From the NCBI RefSeq assembly GCF_004354045.1, contig NZ_SMRT01000018.1, positions 111,760 through 175,759 on the forward strand: DNA of 64,000 bases. The letters run 5' to 3'. How positions within the stretch are numbered: position 1 is the stretch's first letter; each line of letters begins with the position of its first letter. Positions 52,383 to 61,406 of this stretch are shown in pieces. A program made the position numbers and the translations under genes. The notes beneath the pieces were generated by a model. The model was not told the DNA's origin. It was given only the letters and a program-made list of their open reading frames with translations, and made no database searches. This DNA is from Paenibacillus piri (GTDB lineage: Bacteria > Bacillota > Bacilli > Paenibacillales > NBRC-103111).

Positions 52383-52832
52383 TTAAGTTGCCTGCTTCGT
52401 TATGTTGGCCGCAGACTCCGTTACCGATTCCGCTGTATTGGCAACCGATTGCGTTACCGATTCCGTAACATTGGCAACCGATTGTGTGACCGATTGCGTT
52501 ACATCAGCCACAGATTTCGTTATACTGTTTACGAATTTGTTGTCAACAAGCGCATGGCCTGCTTGAACTCCGACGGTATGTCCTAATTTATTTCCCAGAA
52601 TCCCTCCGATTACGGTTCCGATAACCGTCCCTACTCCCGGTAAAAGCGCAGTGCCGACTACAGCTCCGTATTCAATCCCCGCCATTACGCCCAATGCTCC
52701 CGTTACATTCCCTGTCGTTTGAACCGCGAATTCTTTTTTGTCCATCTGTCCTTTAGTCAAGCTCATTGTATCCTGTATTTGAGATATACCTCCGGTAATA
52801 AGACCTCCGTATAAAGAACCGCCTTGCAGCAT
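52383..52832 (-). CDS. Glycine-zipper membrane-associated protein with repeat tail
   Basis: 149 residues. Residues 45-95 form a glycine-zipper hairpin (GALGVMAGIEYGAVVG, then GVGTVIGTVIGGILGNKLG), which usually packs into membranes. Residues 107-146 are a tandem repeat of about 11 residues (SVADVTQSVTQ, SVANVTESVTQ, SVANTAESVTE), Thr/Ser/Val-rich and acidic. GGAG lies before the ATG. No enzyme motif. It is one of several small membrane-type genes around the tandem P-type ATPase. Confidence 0.7.
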   Translation of the reverse strand: MLQGGSLYGGLITGGISQIQDTMSLTKGQMDKKEFAVQTTGNVTGALGVMAGIEYGAVVGTALLPGVGTVIGTVIGGILGNKLGHTVGVQAGHALVDNKFVNSITKSVADVTQSVTQSVANVTESVTQSVANTAESVTESAANITKQAT

Positions 52833-52943
52833 CTGAATCTCTCCTTAAATTGTTTTTTCTTATTGGAATCCTATATAGGAGAAATTGTTCCCCGTTGTTC
52901 TTTTATAATTCATCCGAAAGCGTATTGCCTGAATTTCCCGGAA

Positions 52944-53153
52944 TTACGGCAGCAACGGTTGTTCAGCATGCTTCTGATTGTCCTTTATTTCGGCTTGAAA
53001 TGCCGGGGTACGGTCTTTTATTTGATCTGCAACCTCGAGCAACATTTCCGTTCCTTTTACAGCAAGCTTACGGGCGGCTTTTCTTGCTTCCGGAGACACG
53101 GCGAGCACAATAGCCGCAGCGGCAAAGATAAAACCTAAAGGCGATTTAATCAT
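52944..53153 (-). CDS. Small membrane-anchored protein by the ATPase
   Basis: 69 residues from the ATG at 53153 (GGAGGG upstream). One N-terminal membrane helix (SPLGFIFAAAAIVLAVSP) is followed by an amphipathic, basic then acidic helix (EARKAARKLAVKGTEMLLEVADQIKD). It resembles the DUF5132-like protein on the other side of the ATPase in layout. Transcribed away from the ATPase from the shared promoter region. Confidence 0.6.
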   Translation of the reverse strand: MIKSPLGFIFAAAAIVLAVSPEARKAARKLAVKGTEMLLEVADQIKDRTPAFQAEIKDNQKHAEQPLLP

Positions 53154-53205
53154 AACTATCCCTCCATAAATAAGATTAATTAAATAATTCCATAATTTGA
53201 AATTT

Positions 53206-53235
53206 TTTATACTTTGTATCCAAACCGAATGACAA
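53206..53235 (-). promoter_or_regulatory. SigA-type promoter for the small membrane genes
   Basis: Minus strand TTGTCA (53235-53230), 18-bp spacer, TATAAA (53211-53206). Confidence 0.55.
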
Positions 53236-53236
53236 A

Positions 53237-53271
53237 CCGCTTTCAGCGAATGCATATTTCAGTCAAAGCGG
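53237..53271. promoter_or_regulatory. Inverted repeat in the divergent control region
   Basis: CCGCTTT (53237-53243) and AAAGCGG (53265-53271), 21 nt apart, between the ATPase gene and the small minus-strand genes. Candidate operator controlling both directions. Confidence 0.45.
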
Positions 53272-53323
53272 TGAATAATAACCCAATAATTGTTACCTCT
53301 ACACACGGGCGAGGAGAATTAAG

Positions 53324-56300
53324 ATGACAGAATTACGAAACAAGACCAGATTTCTTCGCGCCATACCGGGAAGAATACGCATGGAAATCTGCGGCTTGCA
53401 GGGAAATCAATATACTGCAAAGATTCTTACCGAAAGATTGTCCGATTGCAAAGGGATTTATAAAGCCGAGCCCTGCATTGTAACGGGCAGATTGCTGCTT
53501 GTTTATGATGAAAAGCAGGTTAAAGCCGGGCATATTTTCAAGTACATTCAAGAAATAGAAGAACACATTTGTTCACAAAACAAGACCGCTGTTCATTCCG
53601 ATGCCGGCACCGACTCTGGCGGGCGGGATGAAGCCAAGAAGGAAGCCGCAGCTGCAATTGCAGTTGAGCCGGAAGCGGAACTTCCCGATGAAATGCGGGT
53701 CCTCCCTGTGTTAACAGATCAAAACAGGAAAGAACCTGCGGAAAAAATACCGATACCATTGGCTTTATCCATGGGCGGATTGGCCGTGTTGGGAGCCAAG
53801 CAGCTATTTACGGGACGCTCTGCCTTGGCAAGAAGTCCGGCTCCCTTTTATTTATCAGCGTTCATATCTATAGCAACCGGTTATCCGTTCTTGAAGAGGG
53901 GCATTCAAACGTATTCGGATAAGAAACAAATCAATGCGGATCTCATCTTGGGTGCAGGCGCGCTTGCTCTGGCGCTAATGCGCGAAAACCTGGTGGTGCT
54001 TGCCGGGCTCAGCCTATTGCAATATGTGAATTGGAAACGAAGCCGTTCCGTATGGAACGGACATCAATCGGCTTCCTTGCCGCCGGAAATACAAAGCTAT
54101 TGCGATAAGGCGGGCAAGCTGGGCATGATCGCCGCGGCGGCTACCTGGGCTATAACGCGCAATCCGCTGCGGGCCATTGCCGTCCTTTTGGCTGCAAATC
54201 CGCGGCCGGTGGCCATACCCGCTCAATTAGCCTGGAATCAGGCCGAGCTTGTTTCTGATGAGAGGAGCTATATAGTTCCGGAAAAGGGCTCCTTATCCCG
54301 GCTGGCCCGGACAAAAACGATTTTGTTTGAAGATTCGCCGCTCCTTTTCAACAACCCGGAAATTGAAGAAATCCAATGCTATACCAATAATGAACAAGAT
54401 TCCGATAAAATGATTTGTTTAGCAGCTTCATTAATGGAAAGAAGCAGCCATCCGTGGAAAGAGGAAATGCGGATCAAGGCGAAACAAACGTGCCGGACTA
54501 TCCGAACCGCTTTTCACGTGGAAGAAGAAGAACAAGGAATAAGAGGCAAAATAAGCGATAGCCAGATCTTGCTCGGCAGCTGCAAATATTTGCAGGAGCA
54601 CGGAATTGATTGCGGCTCCTATGAGCTTAAGGCCAAACGGCTTACAAGAAAAGGATATGACGTTCTATTTGCCGGCAAACAAGGGAATATGAACGGCGGA
54701 TGCCTCGGATTGATTGCCAGACATCAGGGGGCTTCCGTTAACGGTTACGGCTCTGTCGCCGCATCCTTTATTGAGAAGGGCTGGCGGCTTGGTTTATTAC
54801 ATAACAGCTTGAACATTAGCGGCGCCGAAATTTCTAAATACCGCATAGATACTAGCTGGTCCATGTTAGAGCAAGGCGAAGTGATTGAACGGATCGCGGG
54901 ACTGCAGCAGCAAGGCGAGGAAGTATTATTTGTCGCCGGACAGGAATCGAATCCGGTTAACCGGTTTTACAAGGAAGCCGGAGTACCGTCGATTTCAATT
55001 GATGATTTGAACCAAGTGCAAGAAAGCGCTCTGTTTGCAGAGAAAATGAATCATACCGTTAACCGGCATGTTCAGCTTACCAAGAAGTGGAATGTTCTGG
55101 GATCCGCGCTGGCGACGTTAGGTCTGCTTAGCGCACCTGTTGCCAATTTGGCGGGGGATGCATTATCCCTTGTTTTCATGACGAGAACCAAAAAAGTTAG
55201 CGAAGCTTTAGTTTCTCCGCCGCCGCCGGCGTACAAAGCAGAGATTGCGGCCGCTTCGGAAGCATCCGTGTGGCATGCCCTTTCCGGCGATCAGGTTATT
55301 GACAGGCTGCAAGCGGATCAACAGGTTGGACTGACACCTAAGCAGGTTGCTTCCATAAGGAATAAGTACGGCTGGAACCGGCTTGACGGCAAAAAAACGC
55401 CCCCTTGGCTTGTTTCCTATTTGAGGCAATTTAAGGAATTTACAACCTTGGTTCTGCTCGGCACAACCGCTTTAGCCATTTTCACCGGAGGAATATTTGA
55501 CGGTATTGCAATGGGCGCAATCCTGCTCGCCAATGCGGCGATCGGCACAATTCAAGAACGCAAAGCGGAAAAAGTGATGGAAACGTTAAGCCAATTTCAG
55601 TCTCCGGTGTGCAAGGCAGTTAGGGGCGGACAACAAACGGAGCTTAATGCAGCGGAATTGGTACCGGGGGATATCGTCTGCCTGGAGGCGGGAGACCGCG
55701 TTCCGGCGGATATCCGGTTGATCAGTTCATGGAATTTACGCGTCAACGAGTCCGCTTTGACCGGGGAATCTATTCCCGTGGAAAAGAACGAACATGCTCT
55801 GACCGGGGATTGTCCTCTATCCGAACGGACCAACATGCTTTTTATGGGGACCGATGTATGTGGAGGCAAAGGGAAAGGCATTGTAGTCAGAACAGGGATG
55901 AATACCGAAATGGGCCATTTAATGTCCCTTTTGAAGCAGCAGGAAAAAGATGTTACGCCATTACAGCACAAGGTTACGTCCATTAGCAAAAAGTTTTTCA
56001 AAGGCGCTCTTGTGGCCGGAGGATTAGTATTTACAGCCGGACTGATCCGCGGCATCCCTTTACCGCAGATGATAACGACTTCGATCACCTTGGCGGCATC
56101 TGCTATTCCTGAAGGACTACCCGTTACCATAACGATAGCGTTAAGTGCGGGGATCTACCGTATGGCGAAGAAAAATGCGCTGATTCGAAAGCTTTCCTCC
56201 TTGGAAACTTTAGGCAGGACAACCGTTATTTGTACAGATAAGACAGGAACCTTGACCAAAAATGAAATGACCGTAAAGTCTCTTTCAACGGTAAACCGTA

Positions 56301-58015
56301 CATGGACTGTAACGGGCAACGGCTATGAACCGTCGGGGACATTGAAGGAGCTTTCTCCCGAGGTCGCAGCTACTGCCGCAGCAGTGATGGAACCGGAGCA
56401 TTGCGACGGCCCCATCGCCGATCCTGATTTGGATCGAATGCTGCATATTTGCTTATTATGCAATAACAGCCTGCTCGAACAGCGGGACGGCCAATGGACG
56501 ACCAAGGGGGACCCGACGGAAGGCGCTCTTCTTGCGCTTGCGGCCAAAAACGGCCTGTGGCTGAAGGATATGTCCCATTGGCACCGCGGAATGGAAATCC
56601 CTTTTGATTCCAATACGGCCAAAATGAGCGTCGTCTGCAAGGATACCCGGCAAGAAAAGGAATGCTACCTCTTTTCCAAAGGAGCGGTAGAAACCATTCT
56701 CCGCCACTGCAACCGGTATCAGAAAGACGGGGATGTTTACCCCTTAACCGAAGATCAAAAGCAGCAAATTTTGCAGCAAAACGAAACATTTTCAGCCGAA
56801 GCGCTGCGTGTTCTCGCTTTCGCATATAAGCCCGTTGATGAGCGTATAAACGACGGGGAAACAATCGACGATGAAAAGGAACTGATTTATGTAGGGATGG
56901 CAGGGCTGATAGACCCTCCAAAATCCGAGGTCGCGGAAAATATCCGGGAGGCATTTGCCTTGGGATTAAAGCCGGTTATGATAACAGGCGATCATCCGAT
57001 TACCGCCATTGCCATCGCGAAGCAGCTCGGAATTTACGACGGGTCGCAGAAGGTTGTATCCGGTTATGAGCTTGACCGGATGCCTGACGATGAACTGAGC
57101 CGGATTGTTGATCAAGTATCGATATTTGCTCGGGTTACGCCGGAGCACAAGCTTCGTATTGTAACGGCCTTTCAAAACCAGGGTCATATTGTCGCCATGA
57201 CCGGAGACGGCGTCAACGATACCCCCGCCATCAAACAAGCCAATGTCGGAATAGCCATGGGACGGACGGGGACGGAAGTAACGAAGGAAGCTGCAGATCT
57301 TGTGCTGACCGAAGATCATTTTGGCGCGATTGTTGACGGGGTCAAAGAAGGCCGGACCATTATCGGCAACATCCGCAAAGCGCTCGGCTGCCTATTAACC
57401 GGTAATTTGGCGGAGATTATCGTAACGAGCGCCGCCGTAATGGCCGGGCTGCCCATTCCATTAGTCCCCATTCAAATTCTGCTTATGAATTTGTTGACCG
57501 ATGCTTTACCGGCAATGGTTTTGGCTGTAAATCCGGGTAATAAAACAAAGCAGACGAAACGAACGGATATTGTTGACAAGGAGCTGTACCAAAAGGTTGT
57601 AACAAGAGGCGTTCTGTTAGGGTTAGGCTCGCTGGGCTTATTTGCGGCAAGTCTCGCAGCCGGTACACCTTTACCGGTTGCCCAGAGCGTTGCGTTTGCA
57701 ACGTTGGTCGCCGGACAATTGATCCAAACCTTCTCCTGGCGGCGAGAAGGCTCTGAAGAAACGGCGCGCGATTGGATGAAGGACCGGTTTTTACTTGGCT
57801 CGTTATGTATTTCTTGGCTGGCTTTGTTAGGAGCTTTATACATTCCGCCATTGGCCGGATTTTTCCATACTGCCCGCATGCCGTTCCAATATTGGATTCC
57901 AATCCTCGGAGTTGCCGGGTCAGTATCGCTCTTGTCGAAACCGGTATTAACTCTGATTTCAAAAATAAGGGAACGTAAACCTGTCTATCCGGCCAACACT
58001 TATGCTGCGGCCTAA
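53324..58015 (+). CDS. Tandem P-type ATPase (inactive P1B-like half fused to active P2-like half)
   Basis: 1563 residues. Residues 1-90 are an HMA2-like domain (RFLRAIPGRIRMEI). Residues 150-640 have the layout of a heavy-metal P1B ATPase, but the CPC motif is replaced by NPRP near 292 and the DKTGT motif by FEDSP near 335. Residues 648-1550 are a full P2-type pump: ALTGES (TGES near 813), AIPEGLP (929-933), CTDKTGTLTKN (Asp972), TGDGVNDTPAIKQ (near 1293) and NLLTDALPAM in helix M6. It resembles mycobacterial CtpI in length and layout. Probable cation (Ca2+/Mg2+-like) export with a regulatory pseudo-pump. GAGGAG precedes the ATG. Confidence 0.9.
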   Translation: MTELRNKTRFLRAIPGRIRMEICGLQGNQYTAKILTERLSDCKGIYKAEPCIVTGRLLLVYDEKQVKAGHIFKYIQEIEEHICSQNKTAVHSDAGTDSGGRDEAKKEAAAAIAVEPEAELPDEMRVLPVLTDQNRKEPAEKIPIPLALSMGGLAVLGAKQLFTGRSALARSPAPFYLSAFISIATGYPFLKRGIQTYSDKKQINADLILGAGALALALMRENLVVLAGLSLLQYVNWKRSRSVWNGHQSASLPPEIQSYCDKAGKLGMIAAAATWAITRNPLRAIAVLLAANPRPVAIPAQLAWNQAELVSDERSYIVPEKGSLSRLARTKTILFEDSPLLFNNPEIEEIQCYTNNEQDSDKMICLAASLMERSSHPWKEEMRIKAKQTCRTIRTAFHVEEEEQGIRGKISDSQILLGSCKYLQEHGIDCGSYELKAKRLTRKGYDVLFAGKQGNMNGGCLGLIARHQGASVNGYGSVAASFIEKGWRLGLLHNSLNISGAEISKYRIDTSWSMLEQGEVIERIAGLQQQGEEVLFVAGQESNPVNRFYKEAGVPSISIDDLNQVQESALFAEKMNHTVNRHVQLTKKWNVLGSALATLGLLSAPVANLAGDALSLVFMTRTKKVSEALVSPPPPAYKAEIAAASEASVWHALSGDQVIDRLQADQQVGLTPKQVASIRNKYGWNRLDGKKTPPWLVSYLRQFKEFTTLVLLGTTALAIFTGGIFDGIAMGAILLANAAIGTIQERKAEKVMETLSQFQSPVCKAVRGGQQTELNAAELVPGDIVCLEAGDRVPADIRLISSWNLRVNESALTGESIPVEKNEHALTGDCPLSERTNMLFMGTDVCGGKGKGIVVRTGMNTEMGHLMSLLKQQEKDVTPLQHKVTSISKKFFKGALVAGGLVFTAGLIRGIPLPQMITTSITLAASAIPEGLPVTITIALSAGIYRMAKKNALIRKLSSLETLGRTTVICTDKTGTLTKNEMTVKSLSTVNRTWTVTGNGYEPSGTLKELSPEVAATAAAVMEPEHCDGPIADPDLDRMLHICLLCNNSLLEQRDGQWTTKGDPTEGALLALAAKNGLWLKDMSHWHRGMEIPFDSNTAKMSVVCKDTRQEKECYLFSKGAVETILRHCNRYQKDGDVYPLTEDQKQQILQQNETFSAEALRVLAFAYKPVDERINDGETIDDEKELIYVGMAGLIDPPKSEVAENIREAFALGLKPVMITGDHPITAIAIAKQLGIYDGSQKVVSGYELDRMPDDELSRIVDQVSIFARVTPEHKLRIVTAFQNQGHIVAMTGDGVNDTPAIKQANVGIAMGRTGTEVTKEAADLVLTEDHFGAIVDGVKEGRTIIGNIRKALGCLLTGNLAEIIVTSAAVMAGLPIPLVPIQILLMNLLTDALPAMVLAVNPGNKTKQTKRTDIVDKELYQKVVTRGVLLGLGSLGLFAASLAAGTPLPVAQSVAFATLVAGQLIQTFSWRREGSEETARDWMKDRFLLGSLCISWLALLGALYIPPLAGFFHTARMPFQYWIPILGVAGSVSLLSKPVLTLISKIRERKPVYPANTYAAA

Positions 58016-58063
58016 CCGCCGCAGTTATTACACATTAGCACTGTAAGGAGGATCTGCATCTGT

Positions 58064-58345
58064 ATGCTGCAAAAAAATGTTGACAAATTAATAATCGGCG
58101 CAGCCCTTGCCGTGGCGGCTTCGGCTTTGCTTCCAATCGCCAAATCGATTTTTCGACCTATAGCCGCAACAGGATTGGAGGGCGGCTCCAATTTAATCAA
58201 CCGCGGCAAATCCTTGGTGCAAATTGCGCGGCAGGAAGTGGAAGATATCATAGCGGAAGCCCAGTTTGAAAGGATGAAAAAACAGCTGGACAAAGAAATT
58301 GCATTACTTGATGACGACAAATACGAGGAGAACGTTTATAAATGA
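58064..58345 (+). CDS. DUF5132-like membrane-associated protein
   Basis: 93 residues. An N-terminal membrane helix (KLIIGAALAVAASALLPIAKSIF) is followed by RPIAATGLEGGSNLINRGKSLVQIARQEVEDIIAEA, typical of DUF5132, and an acidic tail. GGAGG lies 12 nt before the ATG. Its stop overlaps the next start by four bases (ATGA). Forms an operon with the tandem ATPase 48 bp upstream. Confidence 0.75.
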   Translation: MLQKNVDKLIIGAALAVAASALLPIAKSIFRPIAATGLEGGSNLINRGKSLVQIARQEVEDIIAEAQFERMKKQLDKEIALLDDDKYEENVYK

Positions 58346-58569
58346 CAGAGCAAAATATAGATACTCATTTACGCGAAGCATTATCCCATCTGGAGCTGGC
58401 ATTAAATCAAAGCGTAAGATGCGTTCTTGAGAATGATAGTGCAAAAAAGGAAATAGGTTTGAAATGGGAACAATTTCTTGGAGAATTTATCGGTCTAGTC
58501 CGGGAAAAAGGGAAAAAGTCGAGATTAAATCTTCTAAGCTGGATAACTTTTCCGCGGATGAAGTCATAA
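58342..58569 (+). CDS. Small hypothetical protein, third gene of the ATPase operon
   Basis: 75 residues, helical, with an acidic N-terminal half (THLREALSHLELALNQSVRCVLEND) and a basic C-terminus. GGAG precedes the ATG, and translation is coupled to the DUF5132-like gene. No known family. Probably a cytoplasmic partner of the ATPase or its small membrane proteins. Confidence 0.6.
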   Translation: MTEQNIDTHLREALSHLELALNQSVRCVLENDSAKKEIGLKWEQFLGEFIGLVREKGKKSRLNLLSWITFPRMKS

Positions 58570-58611
58570 ATTAGATAATAACCTTTTTCCCGCCAAATTT
58601 CCGGAGGGGGA

Positions 58612-58630
58612 TGCTGGAGGAGCCCTCCAG
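58612..58630. other. Short hairpin after the ATPase operon
   Basis: CTGGAGG-AGC-CCTCCAG without a T-run. The 58570-58917 gap also contains a dehydrogenase relic and a terminator. Confidence 0.35.
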
Positions 58631-58668
58631 GCTCATTGGCGACGTCGCCGCGCTCCGGCAGCTGACCT

Positions 58669-58830
58669 AGAAAGGCCGCCGCAGCACAAGCAGCGTATCG
58701 GGCTGCAGCCGCGGAACAATGTCGCCGGTTACCCGGCCGAGGTATCCGGCGCTGCCAAAATGACGGCTTCCGCTCCGTCCAATGCGCTGTCCAAGCTTAC
58801 CGGGTAAGCCCGATTTCGGCCTCCTCCTCC
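58669..58830 (-). pseudogene. Relic of an NAD-binding dehydrogenase-like gene
   Basis: Minus-strand PVSLDSALDGAEAVILAAP continues after a frameshift near 58740 as GYLGRVTGDIVPRLQPDTLL, ending at a TAG near 58669. The pattern resembles the ADAVILAVPD...EIVP.LKPGT segment of 6-phosphogluconate-dehydrogenase-like proteins common in Paenibacillus. Only about 50 codons remain. Confidence 0.35.
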
Positions 58831-58845
58831 TACCTTCATCTTCAC

Positions 58846-58886
58846 AAAAAAAATGGACATTTCCGTTCCTCTAAAACGGATGTCCA
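58846..58886 (-). terminator. Terminator of the histidine kinase gene
   Basis: Stem TGGACAT..CCGTT/AACGG..ATGTCCA, followed on the minus strand by eight T. Lies 32 bp past the kinase stop. Confidence 0.88.
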
Positions 58887-58917
58887 CAAAAGTCTCCCTA
58901 ATTAAAGGCACAGTTCA

Positions 58918-60951
58918 TCATCGATCATCCGTCCTGACGACAGGCAGTGTAAAATAAAATCGGCTTCCTTGCCCCACACCGCTTTCCGCCCCGATCGCAC
59001 CTCCGTGCCGTTCCACAAGGTCTTTGGCGATAGCAAGGCCCAGACCGCTGCTCTCTGACCCCACGCCCGAATAATGCCGTTGAAATATGCGCTCCAACAG
59101 TTCCGGGCTGATCCCGGGTCCCGTATCCTCGACCACAACGCGAACCGCATCGGCCGGATAGCTGACATGGATTGTGATCGTGCCGCCGGGCGGTGTATAC
59201 TTGCATGCATTATGGATTAGATTGGCCAGCACTCTCTTGATTGCATGGGGATTCATCCGTACGTCGACGTCCGTCCCGGCCGGCTCCAGACTCAGCACAC
59301 AACGACGCCCGGCATACTCAATATCCGCAGCCAGCGCTTCGCCCATTTCTTCCATCCACTCGTTGAAAATAACCAACCGGGCCTCCCTGTCTTCCGTCGT
59401 TTCGTCCCACCGGGTCAAGTCAAGCAGATCGTCGATAAACCGGTTGACATCCTGCACTTTATCGCGAAGTTTGCGCAGCAGACGATCCTGCTCCTCCGGC
59501 CTCATCTCCAGCTTGGCATGCAGCGCCTGAACGCCGCTCTGGACATAGGACAACGGATTGCGGACATCGTGCGAGATGTTCTGCAGCATCCGGGTACGGA
59601 ACGCTTCGGATTCGATCAGCTTGACGTTCGCCTGCTTCAGGCTCTCCGTCTGTTCTTCCACCCGCTTGTTCAGACTGGCGTTCCAGCTTGACAAAGTTAC
59701 GACGAGCGCCTGCAGAGTCGTCTCCTCTTTCCTGCGCATTTGATTCATCAGGGCGTACAGTAATACCGCCATGAAGACGAAATCGCCGATCACACCGAAT
59801 TGCGCAATATTGCGCGTCAAAAAATTGTTCGGCAGCAGCCCGTACATAAGCAGGGCTTTCGGCACGATCGCGATCAGGACGACCGGAACCTTGGGAATGG
59901 CCAGGAAGAAGGCGATCCGGCTCCCTTTGACCGCGCACAAGATGAGAACGAGCATCATGAGGAACAGGCTGACATACTTGAACCAGAACAGAAAACTTGC
60001 CATCCCGTACGGATATAAGAAGGGCATGCTGATGCATAGAAGCGGACAAAACACGTTCAGCGCGCGGCAAATCCAGTCCGACAAACGCGAATAATCGCGG
60101 GGCATCAACAAGTTCACCGCAAACAAACAACCGAACCACCGGCCAAGCACGTAAAACATGTCATACAAGCCGGACGGACTGCTCCAGAAGCCGGCAGCAG
60201 CCATTCCGCTCCCTTCAACCGGTTCGAGACCGAACCATCGCAGCGTAAATCCGTTCCAGATCAAGACGGCAATACAAAACGAAATGACGTACAGCGCATA
60301 ATATAAATAAGCGCGATTGCGCGTATACAGAAACAGGACCATCTGGAAAACCATGATGACCAACAGCACTCCGTTATAGATCCCGCTATACAGCAATTGG
60401 TTGTGCATCGAATCGTACAGTGCAGACTGGGCGATCAGCTGCAGAGGCAACATCATGGAGCCGTACGTTTCGAACCGCATGTATATCGTCGTCTGTTCTC
60501 CGGGCTGCAGCAGCACCTGATAGGTGGGATAGTGCCGGTGGACCGAGATCATCTCGGCCGCGGGATAGATGGCGATCCGATCCATAAGCGGATTCAATAC
60601 GCTGATTTCCCACCGCGAATTGGAAGAGTCATTGACAATGACAGCCCGCACCCAATACGCGGACGAGGTATACCCGAACGAGGATTTGCCCTTGGCCGGC
60701 CGGAACTGATCCTGCATGGCCGGCGACTGAACGTCCTCAATCGACCACTTTCCTTGCGGATCTTCCAGAATGTCCATCTGCCTGTTCAAGCTGTAAGTCG
60801 AAATCTCATCGACGAGGGACAGCTTCATGCCGCCGCCGGCTTGTGTTTGTGCAGCCGTTACGGTCGGGGAGGCGGCAAGCATTCCCGCTATAGTGAGCCA
60901 AATCAATACAATGCCGCATCTTCTCAACCATGCTGCCACGCCGACTTCCAC
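58918..60951 (-). CDS. 7TMR-DISM histidine kinase
   Basis: 677 residues. Signal-like N-terminus (about residues 10-34), then a 7TMR-DISMED2 extracytoplasmic domain (FGYTSSAYWVRAVI, LNPLMDRIAIY) to about residue 180. Seven membrane helices follow (about 185-405). A coiled-coil HisKA (FRTRMLQNISHDVRNPLSYVQ, His near 464) precedes a HATPase_c domain (NLIHNACKYTPPGG, VEDTGPGI, SSGLGLAIAKDLVERHGG). No response regulator lies next to it. GTG start at 60951; GTG 60939 is possible. An ArsR gene precedes it on the same strand. Confidence 0.9.
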   Translation of the reverse strand: MEVGVAAWLRRCGIVLIWLTIAGMLAASPTVTAAQTQAGGGMKLSLVDEISTYSLNRQMDILEDPQGKWSIEDVQSPAMQDQFRPAKGKSSFGYTSSAYWVRAVIVNDSSNSRWEISVLNPLMDRIAIYPAAEMISVHRHYPTYQVLLQPGEQTTIYMRFETYGSMMLPLQLIAQSALYDSMHNQLLYSGIYNGVLLVIMVFQMVLFLYTRNRAYLYYALYVISFCIAVLIWNGFTLRWFGLEPVEGSGMAAAGFWSSPSGLYDMFYVLGRWFGCLFAVNLLMPRDYSRLSDWICRALNVFCPLLCISMPFLYPYGMASFLFWFKYVSLFLMMLVLILCAVKGSRIAFFLAIPKVPVVLIAIVPKALLMYGLLPNNFLTRNIAQFGVIGDFVFMAVLLYALMNQMRRKEETTLQALVVTLSSWNASLNKRVEEQTESLKQANVKLIESEAFRTRMLQNISHDVRNPLSYVQSGVQALHAKLEMRPEEQDRLLRKLRDKVQDVNRFIDDLLDLTRWDETTEDREARLVIFNEWMEEMGEALAADIEYAGRRCVLSLEPAGTDVDVRMNPHAIKRVLANLIHNACKYTPPGGTITIHVSYPADAVRVVVEDTGPGISPELLERIFQRHYSGVGSESSGLGLAIAKDLVERHGGAIGAESGVGQGSRFYFTLPVVRTDDR

Positions 60952-61071
60952 TCCATTCGGATATTATAATATATTCTCGGATAAATTCGGGATCTTTTCC
61001 TGTCGGGATGTGTGAGGGGATATGACCAGCATGTGCAGCTCCGTCAAGCGCCAATACTATTTGCTTCACGT

Positions 61072-61395
61072 CTAGTAGAACCCGAGGAGCAATTCAATCA
61101 AGCGCTTTAACCGGTCAGGCTTAAGGAGATAGTATATCCGCTTTCCCTCCCTGCACTCCTGAATGAAGCCTTCGTCCTTCAATTCCTTCAAGTGATACGA
61201 CAGCTTGGACGACGAAATGTCGCCCAAACCGAGCTTCAGATCCTCCGGACAGATGGCATGAGCAAAAGCCGAACAGACTGGCGCCTGATAAACCTCCTGT
61301 CTGCCCTCTTTAAGAAGCATCAATATTTTGAGCCGTATCGGATCGCTGAGTACTTTAGCCGCTTGAGCTACTGCAAATTCAACATTTTGTCTCAT
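61072..61395 (-). CDS. ArsR/SmtB-family regulator
   Basis: 107 residues, winged helix: AVAQAAKVLSDPIRLKILMLLKEGRQEV, then DISSSKLSYHLKELKDEGFIQECREGKRIYYLL. Cysteines near 41, 49 and 81 could bind a metal or a thiol-reactive ligand, though the classical metal box is not clear. The ATG lies only six bases after a TATATT -10 element, with no ribosome binding site at normal distance, so the mRNA may be leaderless. A palindrome covers the promoter, suggesting autorepression. Confidence 0.85.
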   Translation of the reverse strand: MRQNVEFAVAQAAKVLSDPIRLKILMLLKEGRQEVYQAPVCSAFAHAICPEDLKLGLGDISSSKLSYHLKELKDEGFIQECREGKRIYYLLKPDRLKRLIELLLGFY

Positions 61396-61406
61396 GGAAA
61401 AAATAT

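Noticed and set aside
53272..53310. SigG/SigF-like TGAATA before the tandem ATPase
   Set aside because: No fitting -10 at the right distance.
58831..58911. N-terminal part of a 60-codon minus-strand frame
   Set aside because: These codons are the terminator stem and T-run of the histidine kinase gene.
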